Below the pieces are notes generated by a model. It did no database searches, had not been told where the DNA came from, and worked only from the letters and a program-made list of their open reading frames with translations. The translations under genes were made by a program, and so were the position numbers. From the NCBI RefSeq assembly GCF_947492555.1, contig NZ_CANLNE010000002.1:797501-861500 (forward strand): 64,000 bases of DNA, given 5' to 3'. Source of the stretch: an uncultured Roseobacter sp. (GTDB lineage Bacteria; Pseudomonadota; Alphaproteobacteria; Rhodobacterales; Rhodobacteraceae). Numbering within the stretch: position 1 is the first letter of the stretch; each line of letters begins with the position of its first letter. This document shows, one piece after another, positions 63,419 through 64,000 of this stretch.

Positions 63419-64000
63419 ATGCATGCCTATCGCAGCCATTCCTGCGCCGCTCTGACCGCTGACAACGTGGGCGAAAAAGTTCGTCTGTCGGGCTGGGTGC
63501 ATCGCGTGCGAGATCACGGCGGGGTGTTGTTCATCGACCTGCGCGACCACTACGGCATGACGCAGGTGCTCTGTGACCCCGACAGTGCCGTTTTTGCCGA
63601 GGTCGAGAAAGTGCGCGCGGAATGGTGCATCCGCGTCGATGGCGAGGTCAAGGCCCGCGATGCGTCGCTGGTGAACGCCAAAATCCCCACCGGGGCGATT
63701 GAGGTCTACGTTCGCAACATTGAAGTGCTGGGGGCTGCCGCTGAACTGCCGTTGCAGGTCTTCGGGGATCAGGAATACCCCGAGGAGACACGGTTGCGGT
63801 ACCGTTACCTCGATCTGCGGCGCGAAAAGATGCAGGCGAATATGGCGCTGCGCTCGGACGTCGTCTCCTCGATCCGCCGCCGCATGTGGGACAGCGGGTT
63901 CCGCGAGTATCAAACCCCGATCATCACCGCCTCCAGCCCGGAAGGCGCGCGCGACTTTCTCGTACCGTCGCGCCTGCACCCGGGCAAGTTCTACGCGCTG
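63419..64000 (+). CDS. aspS: Aspartyl-tRNA synthetase, right end cut by the window
   Basis: 194 residues seen. N-terminal OB-fold anticodon-binding domain ([30 protein letters not shown]) and the start of the class II catalytic domain: [13 protein letters not shown], and the AspRS signature [23 protein letters not shown]. It is of the bacterial type. Start ATG at 63419; a GAAGGA is located 9 bases before it. The remaining two thirds lie beyond the window. Confidence 0.97.
   Translation, partial: MHAYRSHSCAALTADNVGEKVRLSGWVHRVRDHGGVLFIDLRDHYGMTQVLCDPDSAVFAEVEKVRAEWCIRVDGEVKARDASLVNAKIPTGAIEVYVRNIEVLGAAAELPLQVFGDQEYPEETRLRYRYLDLRREKMQANMALRSDVVSSIRRRMWDSGFREYQTPIITASSPEGARDFLVPSRLHPGKFYAL

Noticed and set aside
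62405-63979. 524-residue minus-strand frame spanning the glycosyltransferase and aspS
   Set aside because: Crosses two well-supported genes and the gap between them; its protein matches nothing.
1-64000. CRISPR arrays, insertion sequences, rRNA genes
   Set aside because: No spaced direct repeats, transposase genes or rRNA sequence were found on either strand.

Overview
The window is a high-GC, densely packed chromosomal segment that looks like a marine Roseobacter-group alphaproteobacterium (Rhodobacteraceae). Evidence for this is the aerobic (CobG-type) cobalamin operon, a SitABCD-type manganese importer, a TRAP transporter, a BCCT transporter, a Pha/Mrp antiporter with a fused A-B subunit and an HWE-type bacteriophytochrome kinase. 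There is no rRNA operon, CRISPR array, insertion sequence or recognisable prophage. One tRNA gene (Arg, anticodon CCT) is present. The genus cannot be fixed from the sequence alone.

Layout. 1-3.4 kb: two unrecognised proteins followed by a short, divergent sigma-54 factor. 3.4-6.5 kb: a bacteriophytochrome hybrid kinase, divergent from a single-domain response regulator. 6.7-9.9 kb: a Tat-exported-looking FAD oxidase followed by three overlapping or near-overlapping unknown membrane proteins. 10-17.1 kb: a membrane LytTR regulator, a serine hydrolase, an AroQ chorismate mutase, a chemoreceptor with a duplicated sensor, and an ankyrin protein. 17.2-24.2 kb: a 5-oxoproline (pyroglutamate) cassette with pxpA, pxpC, pxpB, a BASS-like carrier and a TRAP transporter, divergent from a MarR-type regulator across a 17-bp palindrome. 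24.2-26.7 kb: a YcaQ-type DNA glycosylase, a LacI regulator and tRNA-Arg. 26.8-29.8 kb: a YqiJ-flotillin pair and an orphan mobile-mystery-A regulator.

29.9-45.0 kb holds most of the aerobic B12 pathway under two cobalamin riboswitches. The first leads DUF1636-cobW-cobN-cobG-cobH-cobI-cobJ-(cobK antiparallel)-cobL-cobE-cobM-cobB-cobA. The second leads a CbiM-like permease, then a terminator and cobF. Together these cover corrin ring construction from uroporphyrinogen III to the a,c-diamide and part of the cobalt chelatase. CobS, CobT and the late steps (cobO, cobQ, cobD, cobC, cobP) are not in the window.

45.1-48.8 kb: sitABCD manganese uptake with a palindrome placed between candidate -35 and -10 elements. 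48.8-51.6 kb: a BCCT transporter divergent from a LysR regulator, with direct repeats between them. 51.6-57.6 kb: the six-gene mrp (pha) cation/proton antiporter operon. 57.8-64 kb: a LysR regulator, an acyl-CoA dehydrogenase, a TTC38-type TPR protein, a GntR/FCD regulator, a family 2 glycosyltransferase and the start of aspS, which runs off the right edge.

No complete new defence or mobile system is visible. The strongest candidates for something undescribed are the two unknown genes that precede a specialised sigma-54, the four-gene FAD oxidase and membrane protein block, and the unpaired mobile mystery protein A.
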